Made by a program: the position numbers and the translations under genes. From JAUYQR01 sp050632395 (GTDB taxonomy: Bacteria > Pseudomonadota > Alphaproteobacteria > Rhodobacterales > Rhodobacteraceae), in contig NZ_CP192600.1 of the NCBI RefSeq assembly GCF_050632395.1, positions 2,418,001 to 2,482,000 of the forward strand: a stretch of 64,000 bases of DNA, in the 5' to 3' direction. Below the pieces are notes generated by a model. It was not told where the DNA came from. It saw only the letters and a program-made list of their open reading frames with translations, and did no database searches. Shown here in pieces: positions 52,540 to 61,095 of this stretch; the stretch's first letter is position 1, and the number at the start of each line of letters is the position of its first letter.

Positions 52540-53739
52540 TCATTCCGCGCGGCGCAGCGCCAGGACCGCGTTCAACCCGCCGAAGGCAAAGGCATTGCTC
52601 AACACCGCCTCCACCCGCGCGGCGCGCGCGACATTGGCAACTACGTCGATGGCGCAGTCGGGGTCAGGCTGGCGATAGCCGATGGTCGGCGGCAGAACCC
52701 CCTCGTTCAGCGCCATCAGGCAAGCGATGATCTCGATCGCGCCGGTGGCACCAATGGCGTGACCATGCATCGCCTTGGTCGAAGACACCGGCGGCATGCG
52801 GTCACCGAACACGTGGCGCAAGGCCGCCGTCTCGGTCCGGTCATTCGCCGCCGTTCCGGTGCCGTGGGCGTTGACATATCCGACGTCGCTGGCCGCCATT
52901 CCCGCATCCTCCAGCGCAGCCCGTATCGCGCGCGCCGCACCATCGACCGACGGCGCCACGATATCGCCCGCGTCCGACGTCATGCCGAACCCGGCAACCT
53001 CGGCCAGCACCTTCGCGCCGCGTGCGCGCGCATGATCTTCAGCCTCGAACACCAGCACGGCGGCACCCTCGCCCATCACCAACCCGGTCCGGTCCGCCGA
53101 AAACGGCCGGCAGGCATCGGGCGACAGGACGCGCAGCCCCTCCCACGCCTTGATCCCGCCAAAGCACAGCATCGCCTCCGATCCGCCAGTCAGCATCACA
53201 TCCGCCGCACCGCTCCGGATCAACTGCATCGCAAGCCCCATCGCGTGGTTGGAACTGGCGCAGGCCGAGGCCACGGTGAACACCGGCCCCTGCAAACCGT
53301 GCAGCATCGACAGGTGCGATGCCGCCGCGTTGTGCATCAGTCGTGGCACCACCAAGGGCGAAACCCGATTGCGCCCGTCTGCAAACACTGCACGATAGCT
53401 GTCTTCCCATGTGCTGATCCCACCGGCGGCGCTGCCCATGATGCAGCCCGCCCGCGGACCAAGGCCGCCGTCCAGCCCGGCGCTCTGCATCGCCTCGCGC
53501 CCGGCAGCGACGGCGAACTGGGTAAAGCGGTCATAAAGCGGCAACACCGACCGCTCGAACGTATCCTCGGGCGGCCAGTCCACCACCGCGGCCCCGACCC
53601 GCACCGACAAACGCTCGACATCACGGAAATTCAGCGCGCCGATCCCGCAAACCCCGGCGCGAAACGCAGCGATCGTTCCGGCCACATCGCGCGCCAGAGC
53701 GTTCACCGTGCCCGCGCCGGTGATGACAACCCGCCTCAT
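52540..53739 (-). CDS. Beta-ketoacyl-ACP synthase (KAS II type)
   Basis: This 399-residue condensing enzyme has the full Cys-His-His triad: C160 in TVASACASSNHA, H292 in NAHGTGTAAND and H327 in STKAMHGHAIGATG. It elongates acyl chains on ACP. It is coupled to its own ACP gene (overlapping ATGA) and to an LpxD-like acyltransferase, which suggests a dedicated acyl supply rather than bulk fatty acid synthesis, for which FabF/FabB would normally be near fabG-acpP. Confidence 0.92.
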   Translation of the reverse strand: MRRVVITGAGTVNALARDVAGTIAAFRAGVCGIGALNFRDVERLSVRVGAAVVDWPPEDTFERSVLPLYDRFTQFAVAAGREAMQSAGLDGGLGPRAGCIMGSAAGGISTWEDSYRAVFADGRNRVSPLVVPRLMHNAAASHLSMLHGLQGPVFTVASACASSNHAMGLAMQLIRSGAADVMLTGGSEAMLCFGGIKAWEGLRVLSPDACRPFSADRTGLVMGEGAAVLVFEAEDHARARGAKVLAEVAGFGMTSDAGDIVAPSVDGAARAIRAALEDAGMAASDVGYVNAHGTGTAANDRTETAALRHVFGDRMPPVSSTKAMHGHAIGATGAIEIIACLMALNEGVLPPTIGYRQPDPDCAIDVVANVARAARVEAVLSNAFAFGGLNAVLALRRAE

Positions 53740-54002
53740 GCCGCCTTGTGGGCGATCAACCGTTCCACGGCCTGCACAACGCTTTGCACCGACGTCATGT
53801 CGAACTGGGCGGCGTCCGGTACATTGGCGTTGAACGGGATCGAAATGTCGAAACGCTCCTCCAGCGCAAAAAGCGCCTCCGCCATCCCCAGGCTGTCCAG
53901 ACCGATCTCCTCAAGCCGCGCATCCAGCGGCACCGCCGCCTCCGGCAACAGCGCCTGACGCGCCAGAATGCCAATCACCGCCGTTTCGACTTCTGCCGTC
54001 AT
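53736..54002 (-). CDS. Dedicated acyl carrier protein
   Basis: This 88-residue acidic helical protein has the phosphopantetheine site GLDSLGMAEALFALEERF, with S37 as the attachment Ser. It differs from the housekeeping AcpP in its longer C-terminal helix and the IPFNANVPDAAQFD segment, which suggests a specialised ACP. It overlaps both the upstream LpxD-like gene and the downstream synthase by four bases, so the three are co-translated. Confidence 0.9.
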   Translation of the reverse strand: MTAEVETAVIGILARQALLPEAAVPLDARLEEIGLDSLGMAEALFALEERFDISIPFNANVPDAAQFDMTSVQSVVQAVERLIAHKAA

Positions 54003-55096
54003 TCTTCGTCTCCCGGCCCTTCGCCTCCGGCCTTCCGTTCCAGCGCCGCCACCCGCAGCGCCAGTCGCGGCAGGCGGCGCAGTGCCTTCTGGATATCGAC
54101 ATGGGTGTCCATCTTGATCGCCGGATAGCCCAGCAGCACCCGACCTGCCGGCGCATTCGTCATGATCTTGGTGGCGCCCCCGGCGATCACGTCATTGCCG
54201 ACGAAAAGATTGTCCCCCACGCCTGCTTGCCCGCCCAGCACCACCCGGTCCCCGATCCGCGTCGATCCGGCGATACCCACTTGCCCGCACAACAGGCAGT
54301 CTTTCCCGATCTCCACGTTGTGTGCGACATGCACCATGTTATCCAGCTTTGTCCCCGATCCGATCACCGTGTCGCGGATCGTGCCACGGTCGATGCAACA
54401 GTTGGCTCCGATCTCAACGTCATCACCTATGGTCACACCGCCCAGCGAATGGATCCGTTGCCAGCTTTGCGCCACCACCGCCGCACGCGAGCCCAGCGTC
54501 TCGCGCACCTCCTCCACCCCCGATTTCTCTGGCGTGACAAAGGAAAACCCGTCCGATCCGATCACCGCGTTCGGGTGACAGATGAACCGCTCGCCGATGG
54601 TGACCCGCGCCCCGATCCGCGCGCCGTCAAGGATCAGCGCGTCGCCCCCGATCCGCGTCCCCGCCCCGATCGAAACATGAGCCGCAATCCGCGCGCCCGG
54701 CCCGATGCTGACCCCCGCCGCGATGCTGACGAAAGGCCCGATGGCCGCGCCCTCGCCGATGGTCGCGGTCGGGTCGATCACGCTCATCGTATGCACGCCC
54801 GGCGCAATTCCCGGCCCCGGGTCCATCAGTCGCGTCAGCCCCGACATCGCGAACCGCCCGCGCGGCGCAAAGATCACCGCGCGCAGGCCCATCGCCTGCC
54901 AGTCGGCCCCCGGCCACAACAGCGCCACCTCGGCTGCACCCTTGGCGATGCCCTCGCCGTAACGCGGGTCAATCGCCAGCGCCAGATCGCCCGGCCCCGC
55001 CGTCTGCGGTTCACTGACGCGCAGCACGACGAGGTCAAGGTCCCCCTCGGCTTCGGCGCCAAGCGCCGTGGCAATTTCGCGGATCGTATGGGCCAT
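53999..55096 (-). CDS. LpxD-like N-acyltransferase (hexapeptide repeat)
   Basis: This 365-residue protein has an N-terminal LpxD-type domain (TIREIATALGAEAEGDLDL) and a left-handed beta-helix with many hexapeptide repeats (IGEGAAIGPFVSIAAGVSIGPG...). LpxD hallmarks are HNVEIG with the catalytic-region His in MVHVAHNVEIGKDC and FSFVTPEKSG. LpxD adds an acyl chain to UDP-glucosamine in lipid A synthesis. Lying with a dedicated ACP and KAS, and outside the usual bamA-lpxD-fabZ-lpxA locus, it may be a second copy with another acyl chain. ATG 55096 is the family start. Confidence 0.88.
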   Translation of the reverse strand: MAHTIREIATALGAEAEGDLDLVVLRVSEPQTAGPGDLALAIDPRYGEGIAKGAAEVALLWPGADWQAMGLRAVIFAPRGRFAMSGLTRLMDPGPGIAPGVHTMSVIDPTATIGEGAAIGPFVSIAAGVSIGPGARIAAHVSIGAGTRIGGDALILDGARIGARVTIGERFICHPNAVIGSDGFSFVTPEKSGVEEVRETLGSRAAVVAQSWQRIHSLGGVTIGDDVEIGANCCIDRGTIRDTVIGSGTKLDNMVHVAHNVEIGKDCLLCGQVGIAGSTRIGDRVVLGGQAGVGDNLFVGNDVIAGGATKIMTNAPAGRVLLGYPAIKMDTHVDIQKALRRLPRLALRVAALERKAGGEGPGDEE

Positions 55097-55136
55097 GACC
55101 AGTCCTGCGGGAATTTCTCCGGCGGCAGGATTACCG

Positions 55137-56738
55137 CTATACGCCGCCCAAGACCACCCCGGCCGCAACCAGCGCCTCGTAAAGCGCCGCATCCCGCCCG
55201 TAAACGTCACGGGCATAGGCCATCTTGCCCTTCGCGGTCGGGAAAGCGGTGAAATAAACCAGATGCACCGGTACCGGTTGGTCTAGCTTGACCACGGTCT
55301 CGCGCCCGGTTTTCAACGCCGCGTCGAAATCAGCCTCCGGCGTTGCGGTCTGCATCGACAAAAGCGCATAGGCCAAGTCGAACGGATCAGCCACCCGGAT
55401 GCACCCGTGACTGTAAGCACGCACCTCATGGTCGAATAGGGATTTCGACGGCGTATCATGCAGATAGATGTTGTAGGGGTTCGGAAACATGAACTTCACC
55501 AGCCCCAGCGCATTGCCGTCCGACGGCGGCTGGCGCAGCCCGTAAGGAAAGTTGCGCGCGTTGTAGGCCGCAAAATTCACCGCCCCGCGCGGCACCACAC
55601 GTCCCCGGCTGTCCAGCACCTGCAGATGCCCCACGGCATTGGGATTGCGCTGCAACAGCGGCAGATATTCCTTCACCGTGATCGACCGTGGCACCCCCCA
55701 GGACGGGTTGATGACCATATGTTCCATCATATCCGAAAATTCGGGGCTGCGCTGGTCGGGAACGTTCTTTCCGATCACCACTCGCGTGCGGAACACTGTC
55801 TTGCCGTGGTCGATGATGCGGGCGGTAAACTCCGGCTGGTTCACCCAGATGTGGCGCACCGAACGGTCGATATCCATCCAGCGTTCGCGTTCCATCGCTA
55901 CGACCACGGACCGAAGCCGCGCCTCGGGTCCGACGTTGATTTCGGCAACCGTGCTTTCACCGGCAACGCCATCGGCATTCAGCCCGTGGTTCAGCTGGAA
56001 CTCCTGCACCGCCGCCTGCAAGCTGCGATCATAGGTCTGGCTGGCATTGGCCGCCAGATACCCCATCGCGATCAGCCGGTCGCGCAACGCCACCACTTCG
56101 GGCCCGGTCGAACCCGGCTCCAGCGGCCCCGTCACCGGCCCGCCACCCCAGCCGCCCGCCGCGATATCGGCCTCCAGCGCGATTTTGGCCTTCATCAGGC
56201 TCAGGTAGAACGCCGATTTCGGCTCCAGATCGGCCAGCACCGCCGCCGCATCGCCCGATGCCAGACGCGCCAGCAAAACCTGCGGGTCCTCGCGCGTGAT
56301 CTCGCGCAGGATGCTGGGGTCGACCTTCTTCGGCTCCAGCACACCCGAGGTAAGGTCATGCGCCCAGTCGACGTAAGCCCGCGTCAGTGCCACTTCCAGA
56401 CGGCCTCGGTCGGCTTCAGTCTCCGCCGATCTGATCGCCGCTATCAGCGCACCCGCATCATAGCGTTGCACCGGCAAGCCGTGGTCCGGCGCCCGCTCGA
56501 TCGCTGCCAGAAACGCCGCGCGGCGCGCTGCATCGTCCGCCCCGGTCCAAAGCGTGTCATAGCCGGTGCTGCGATACCATTCCGCCACTGTCTCGTCCGC
56601 GGCAGCGGCGGTTGCCAGAGACTGCGAAAACGCCGTGGTCTGGGCGCCGACCGGACCTGCACAAATGACCGCTACCGAAAGGAACAACGCAGAAAAAGCA
56701 GTCCAAACCTTTGCGGTTCGGCAATCGGAAACGGTCAT
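55137..56738 (-). CDS. L,D-transpeptidase, YcbB/LdtD type
   Basis: This 533-residue protein has a probable signal peptide (AVICAGPVGAQ), a peptidoglycan-binding domain (about 207-265, EPGSTGPEVVALRDRLIAMGYL) and a YkuD catalytic domain (about 296-455) with the catalytic Cys C446 in YSHGCIRV. The layout is that of YcbB/LdtD, which forms 3-3 cross-links in peptidoglycan. It is divergent from a DUF882 gene, matching the E. coli ycbB-ycbK pair. It lies 40 bases upstream of the LpxD-like gene on the same strand. Confidence 0.93.
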   Translation of the reverse strand: MTVSDCRTAKVWTAFSALFLSVAVICAGPVGAQTTAFSQSLATAAAADETVAEWYRSTGYDTLWTGADDAARRAAFLAAIERAPDHGLPVQRYDAGALIAAIRSAETEADRGRLEVALTRAYVDWAHDLTSGVLEPKKVDPSILREITREDPQVLLARLASGDAAAVLADLEPKSAFYLSLMKAKIALEADIAAGGWGGGPVTGPLEPGSTGPEVVALRDRLIAMGYLAANASQTYDRSLQAAVQEFQLNHGLNADGVAGESTVAEINVGPEARLRSVVVAMERERWMDIDRSVRHIWVNQPEFTARIIDHGKTVFRTRVVIGKNVPDQRSPEFSDMMEHMVINPSWGVPRSITVKEYLPLLQRNPNAVGHLQVLDSRGRVVPRGAVNFAAYNARNFPYGLRQPPSDGNALGLVKFMFPNPYNIYLHDTPSKSLFDHEVRAYSHGCIRVADPFDLAYALLSMQTATPEADFDAALKTGRETVVKLDQPVPVHLVYFTAFPTAKGKMAYARDVYGRDAALYEALVAAGVVLGGV

Positions 56739-57075
56739 CAGAGCCTCGGTTGAAAAGACGGATCGGTGTGTCGTTCAGGATGCTGTGAAATCACCGGCAC
56801 TGTCCATTCACAAAGCGCGCGAAGCCGGATCCGTGCCTCGGGATTGTTGCGACGCGCCGAACAGTCCTGGTCGCTGGCGATGCATTCCCGTCACAATGCG
56901 CAGAAATCCGGCATGTTAAGCAATAATTTGCCTATCTGCGGTTGTCTGGCCACAGGTCGGGCAATCTGCGCTTGGGCTTCGATTCGACTTGTGCAATATA
57001 GATTTTGCACTTGGGGAAAAGTCGCAAAGCTGCACGACAAGCAGTCAAAGACAGCTACGGGGACAGGCGTTCAGA
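56739..57075. other. Divergent intergenic region with GTGCAA inverted repeat
   Basis: This 337-base gap separates the L,D-transpeptidase and DUF882 genes. No gene or RNA is recognised. It contains GTGCAA (56991-56996), 8 bases, TTGCAC (57005-57010), with TATAGA (56997-57002) between the arms as a possible -10 element of the DUF882 promoter. The rest is featureless to me. Confidence 0.4.
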
Positions 57076-57645
57076 ATGACCGAATTCACGACTTCCGGTG
57101 TCACGCGGCGTGGGCTGCTTGGCGTTTTCGCAGCGACGGCCTTGATCGCCGCGCCCACCTACTCGAACGCTTTCGGCATTCTCAAAGGTGCGGGCGACAT
57201 TCGGCGGATCAGGATGTACTCGGGCCGTACCGGTGAATCGCTTGATACCATCTACTGGATCGAAGGCGAGTACATCCCCGAGGTTCTTAAGGAAATCAAT
57301 TACTTCATGCGCGACTGGCGGTCGAACGACTCGATCAAGATCGACGCTCGCACGGTCGACATCATGGCGGCATCGCACCGCCTGATGGATGTCAGCGAAC
57401 CCTACATGCTGCTGTCAGGCTACCGTTGCCCGGCGACCAACGCGATGCTGCGGTCCAAATCGCGGGGCGTGGCAAAGAACTCGCTGCACATGAAGGGTCA
57501 GGCGGCTGACCTGCGGCTGAAATCCCGCTCGGTCGGTCAGATGGCCAAGGCTGCCGCGGCATGCTCGGCGGGCGGCGTAGGCAAGTACTCTCGCTCCAAC
57601 TTCGTCCACATGGATTGCGGGCCGGTCCGCAGCTGGGGCGGCTGA
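57076..57645 (+). CDS. DUF882 (YcbK/MepK-like) peptidoglycan hydrolase
   Basis: This 189-residue protein has a twin-arginine signal (TRRGLLGVFAATALIAAP) and an M15-type zinc domain. The metal ligands are H138 and D145 in NSLHMKGQAADLR and H178 in NFVHMDCGP. E. coli YcbK (MepK) cuts 3-3 cross-links. Next to an LdtD-type enzyme it would balance such links. ATG 57076 is chosen because it gives the Tat signal; upstream in-frame starts do not. A terminator follows. Confidence 0.92.
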   Translation: MTEFTTSGVTRRGLLGVFAATALIAAPTYSNAFGILKGAGDIRRIRMYSGRTGESLDTIYWIEGEYIPEVLKEINYFMRDWRSNDSIKIDARTVDIMAASHRLMDVSEPYMLLSGYRCPATNAMLRSKSRGVAKNSLHMKGQAADLRLKSRSVGQMAKAAAACSAGGVGKYSRSNFVHMDCGPVRSWGG

Positions 57646-57668
57646 TCGTTAGACTTTTCTGGAAACAG

Positions 57669-57689
57669 GGCGCCTTCGGGCGCCTTTTT
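57669..57689 (+). terminator. Intrinsic terminator after the DUF882 gene
   Basis: A 6-bp stem (GGCGCC 57669-57674 and 57679-57684) with a TTCG tetraloop is followed by five T residues on the plus strand. Its end touches the last base of the convergent rlmE gene. Confidence 0.8.
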
Positions 57690-58414
57690 CATTCCTCGTC
57701 CGGCTCCTTTCGGCCCCGGAACCCCATCGCCACAACGAACTTCTCGGAACTGTCGGCACGGCTCGCCAGCGGCTTCACGTTCGCCACCTTGGTGAAGTTG
57801 CGCTTCAGAAGCGTCTGCATTTCCGCCTCGGCCCCACCCGCCAGAACCTTGGCCACAAACGTGCCGCCGTCCTCCAGCACGTCGAACGCAAAGGCTAGCG
57901 CCGCCTCGACCAGCGCCACGATGCGCAGGTGGTCGGTCGCTTTGTGACCGCTGGCCGCTGCCGCCATGTCGCTCATCACCACATCGGCCCGCCCGCCCAG
58001 CCAGCCCTTCACCTTTTCCTCGGCATCGTCGGCCAGGAAATCCAGCTGGTGCAACTCGGCTCCTGCGATCGGTTCCACCTCCTGCAGGTCGACCCCAAGC
58101 ACCGTGCCGACCGGCTTGCCCTTGCGATCCCCCAGCGCATTCACCCGCGCGACCGCAATCTGACACCACCCGCCCGGCGCACAGCCAAGGTCCACCACCC
58201 GCGCTCCCGGCTTCAGGAACCCGTATTTGTCATCCAGTTCGGATATCTTGTAGGCAGCCCTGCCCCGATACCCCTCTTTCTTGGCACGGATCACGTAAGG
58301 GTCGTTCAACTGGCGCTCCAGCCAAAGCGTCGAGGAAAGCTTTCGCCCCTTCGCCGTCTTCACCCGCACCCGAAGGTCGCGCTGTCCCCGCCCTGACGTC
58401 GGTTTTTCGGTCAT
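57689..58414 (-). CDS. rlmE: 23S rRNA (uridine2552-2'-O)-methyltransferase
   Basis: This 241-residue SAM-dependent enzyme 2'-O-methylates U2552 of 23S rRNA in the A loop. The K-D-K-E tetrad is visible at K56, D149, K189 and E224, and the SAM motif is VVDLGCAPGGWCQIA. It starts in an ATGA overlap with the stop of the upstream Ppx/GppA gene. The length is a little above E. coli RlmE because of an N-terminal basic extension. Confidence 0.94.
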   Translation of the reverse strand: MTEKPTSGRGQRDLRVRVKTAKGRKLSSTLWLERQLNDPYVIRAKKEGYRGRAAYKISELDDKYGFLKPGARVVDLGCAPGGWCQIAVARVNALGDRKGKPVGTVLGVDLQEVEPIAGAELHQLDFLADDAEEKVKGWLGGRADVVMSDMAAAASGHKATDHLRIVALVEAALAFAFDVLEDGGTFVAKVLAGGAEAEMQTLLKRNFTKVANVKPLASRADSSEKFVVAMGFRGRKEPDEE

Positions 58415-59553
58415 GTGTAAGGCCCGTCTTCCAAAATGCCATCAAGGCTCATCTGTGCGTAAAGCAACCCCTCGCGCAGCCCCCGGTCCGCCACGCTCAA
58501 CCGGTCGGTCGGCCAGATCCGCATCAAGGCCTGCAGGATCGCCGCGCCCGACATGATCAGCGCATGCCGGTCCCGCCCGATCCGGGGATCGTTGCGCCGC
58601 CCCTCGGGGCCCAACGAAAGATACTCCCGGATAACGAAGTCGATCTGGTCAGAGGTCATCTGCAACCCGTCGACCTTTGTCCGGTCATAGCGGCGAAGGC
58701 CAAGGAAACTGGCGGCCACCGTCGTCACCGTGCCGCTGGTCCCGATAATCTGAAAACCGGCGCGCGGGTTATGCGCGTTGTAAGGGCTGAAGCTCGACAG
58801 GTTCTCCTCAAAGAACCAGCTCATCAGCGCGAACCGCGCCGCGTCATCCTCGACGTCACCGAACTGGTCCTTCAGCGTCGCCACCCCCAAGGGCACCGAG
58901 ATCCAGTCCACCACACGCGCAACTGCCCCCTCGCCCTGCGCATCGAACCCCATGTGCAGCCGCATGATCGCGCGCGGCCGTTCCTCTGGCGGCACCGACG
59001 ACAGGTCGATCCACACCAGTTCCGTCGATCCGCCACCGATATCCACCACCAAAAGCTGCTCGGTCCTGGTGTTGACCAAGGGTGCGCAGGAAATCACCGC
59101 CAGCCGCGCCTCTTCTTCGGGCGCGATGATCTCCAGCTGCAATCCCGTTTCGCGCCGCACCTGCCGGATGAAATCCTTGGCGTTGCGCGCGCGCCGGCAC
59201 GCCTCGGTCGCCACCAGCCGCATCCGGCGAACATTGTGCTTTTCCAGCTTTTTCTCGCAGACCCGCAGCGCCTGGATCGTCCGATTCATCGACGACCGGC
59301 TCAACCGACCCGAGGCTTCCAAGCCTGCGCCAAGCTGAACGGTCTTGGAAAAGCTGTCGACGACCGAAAACTGACTGCCCCGTGGCTGGGCAATCAGCAT
59401 CCTGCAACTGTTCGTTCCAAGGTCCAGCGCAGCATAAAGCGGCGCCGACCCCGGCTCTGCAAGGGCAGATGGCTCCTCAACGAGAGGCCCGCCCTCGGGC
59501 AGACCTTCCATCGCGTCGGTCGCGTCCGCCCTTAGGGGACGCAGGGGCGTCAT
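58411..59553 (-). CDS. Ppx/GppA family phosphatase
   Basis: This 380-residue protein of the sugar kinase/Hsp70/actin fold has ALDLGTNSCRMLIAQP (about 42-57) and VVDIGGGSTELVWIDL (about 166-181). Such enzymes hydrolyse polyphosphate or guanosine pentaphosphate. It stops after the N-terminal Ppx/GppA domain, lacking the C-terminal HD-type extension of longer members. A Ppx-rlmE pair is common in Alphaproteobacteria. The first 35 residues are poorly conserved-looking. Confidence 0.9.
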   Translation of the reverse strand: MTPLRPLRADATDAMEGLPEGGPLVEEPSALAEPGSAPLYAALDLGTNSCRMLIAQPRGSQFSVVDSFSKTVQLGAGLEASGRLSRSSMNRTIQALRVCEKKLEKHNVRRMRLVATEACRRARNAKDFIRQVRRETGLQLEIIAPEEEARLAVISCAPLVNTRTEQLLVVDIGGGSTELVWIDLSSVPPEERPRAIMRLHMGFDAQGEGAVARVVDWISVPLGVATLKDQFGDVEDDAARFALMSWFFEENLSSFSPYNAHNPRAGFQIIGTSGTVTTVAASFLGLRRYDRTKVDGLQMTSDQIDFVIREYLSLGPEGRRNDPRIGRDRHALIMSGAAILQALMRIWPTDRLSVADRGLREGLLYAQMSLDGILEDGPYT

Positions 59554-59828
59554 TACCGCCCTCCATATGTGGTTGCCCCGAAGGTAATGCGGATACCAAG
59601 GTCACGCAAGGCGCGATGCGGGACGCGCTGTCGCACATCGCCCTATAGCATGATCTCCATGCACAATTTTCCATCCCCGCACGGTCGCAATTGCGCGCTT
59701 GGCGGTGTAAGGGTCGGTCATTGGTTCGGCGGGGTCGCATCCTCGCTGTGCCATGTCGAAAACCGACATCGCCTGTCGGCGATTGCCGCTATCAACGGAC
59801 AGAACCAACGCAAGGGAATCATGCGATC

Positions 59829-60131
59829 ATGGCCGAAGTCACAGTCGTTTACTGGCGCGACATCCCGGCCCAGGTCATCGTCGGAAAGGGCCGCAAAGGC
59901 TCCAAGGTGCAGCTTACCGAACGGTTCGAGCAGGCCATCGACCGCTGTGCCATGAAGATCGGCGCGCGCGACACCGACAGCTACCTCGCCGAATGGCGCA
60001 AGGCCGTGATCCACGATCTGGAAGGTGACCCGGACGACATCGCCCGCTCCGAAGCCGCGCGGCTGGAAGCCGAATTCGACACCGCGCGCCTCAAGGCGCT
60101 GATTGATGCAGAGGGCTGGGCGAAAGCCTGA
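59829..60131 (+). CDS. Small 'virulence factor' family protein in a C1 operon
   Basis: This 100-residue soluble protein starts AEVTVVYWRDIPAQVIVGKGRKGSKVQLTERFEQAIDRCAM, the pattern of the small protein family labelled virulence factor in databases. The function is unknown and the label is not evidence of pathogenicity. The gene lies 35 bases before the metF-like gene, so it is likely part of the methyl-folate operon. The upstream 275-base gap (59554-59828) shows no gene and no riboswitch that I recognise. Confidence 0.8.
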   Translation: MAEVTVVYWRDIPAQVIVGKGRKGSKVQLTERFEQAIDRCAMKIGARDTDSYLAEWRKAVIHDLEGDPDDIARSEAARLEAEFDTARLKALIDAEGWAKA

Positions 60132-60166
60132 TCCCAGTTCAACCGATGACCCTGAGGGAGACCGTG

Positions 60167-61081
60167 ATGGCCTTGTTCAACTTCCGCCGGCAAGAGCCCG
60201 CGCCCACTGCCCAGCCGCTTGAAGCCTTCCTGAAAGGCTACTCTATCGAGGTGATGCCCCGCACCGCCGAAAAGGTCGAAAACTTTCGCGACCTCCTGCC
60301 CACCGGCACCCGCGTCTACATCGCCCACATCGAGGGCACGCCGATCGAAGACATGGTCGCTACCGCCAAGCGCATCGGTGCCGAAGGCTATGACGTGATG
60401 CCGCACTTCCCGGCCCGCATCATCAAGGACAAGGCCACGCTCACCGACTGGGTCGCGCGCTACAAGGATGTGGGCGTCCGTCAGGGCCTTCTCCTTGCGG
60501 GTGGCGTCGCGCAGCCGGTCGGAGACTACGCAACCTCCATGCAGCTACTGGACTCAGGCGCGTTCGATGGCTTTGACCGCCTGCATGTCGCCGGCCACCC
60601 CGAAGGCAACAAGGACATCGACCCCGATGGGTCAGACCGCATGGTGATGGAAGCCGCGCGTTGGAAATCGGCCTTCGCCGAACGCACCGACGCCAAGATG
60701 GCAATGGCGACGCAGTTCTGCTTCGAGGCCGACCCCGTGATCGCCTGGGTAAACCGTCTGACCGCCGAAAGCATCAATCTACCCGTCCACATCGGCATCG
60801 CTGGCCCCGCCAAACTGCAAACCCTGATCAAGTTCGCCATCGCCTGCGGCGTCGGCCCGTCGCTCCGCGTGCTGCAAAAGCGCGCGATGGACGTGACGAA
60901 ACTCCTGCTGCCCTACGAGCCGACCGAGATCCTGTCCGGCCTTGCGGCACACAAGGCCGCGAACCCTGGTTTCGGGATCGAACAGGTCCACTTCTTCCCC
61001 CTCGGCGGCATCAAGACCAACGCCGCCTGGGTCACCGAAAACGGCGGCGCCTCTGGCGTGCCCGCATCCGCAAACGCCTGA
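60167..61081 (+). CDS. metF: Methylenetetrahydrofolate reductase (MetF-like)
   Basis: This 304-residue protein matches the alpha/beta barrel of MetF-type reductases that make 5-methyltetrahydrofolate. It has a divergent start, SIEVMPRTAEKVENFRDLLP, in place of the canonical FEFFPP-type motif. The segments HFPARIIKD, HVAGHPEGNKDID and TQFCFEADPVIAWV follow. It is 14 bases upstream of the methyltransferase gene. ATG 60167 has GAGGGAG at good distance; an ATG at 60146 adds seven residues. It may run in either direction. Confidence 0.87.
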   Translation: MALFNFRRQEPAPTAQPLEAFLKGYSIEVMPRTAEKVENFRDLLPTGTRVYIAHIEGTPIEDMVATAKRIGAEGYDVMPHFPARIIKDKATLTDWVARYKDVGVRQGLLLAGGVAQPVGDYATSMQLLDSGAFDGFDRLHVAGHPEGNKDIDPDGSDRMVMEAARWKSAFAERTDAKMAMATQFCFEADPVIAWVNRLTAESINLPVHIGIAGPAKLQTLIKFAIACGVGPSLRVLQKRAMDVTKLLLPYEPTEILSGLAAHKAANPGFGIEQVHFFPLGGIKTNAAWVTENGGASGVPASANA

Positions 61082-61095
61082 GGAAAAGTTCAACA

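Noticed and set aside
59554..59828. A SAM, SAH or cobalamin riboswitch before the methyl-folate operon
   Set aside because: I looked for the conserved cores of these riboswitches and found none that I could match; the gap remains unexplained.
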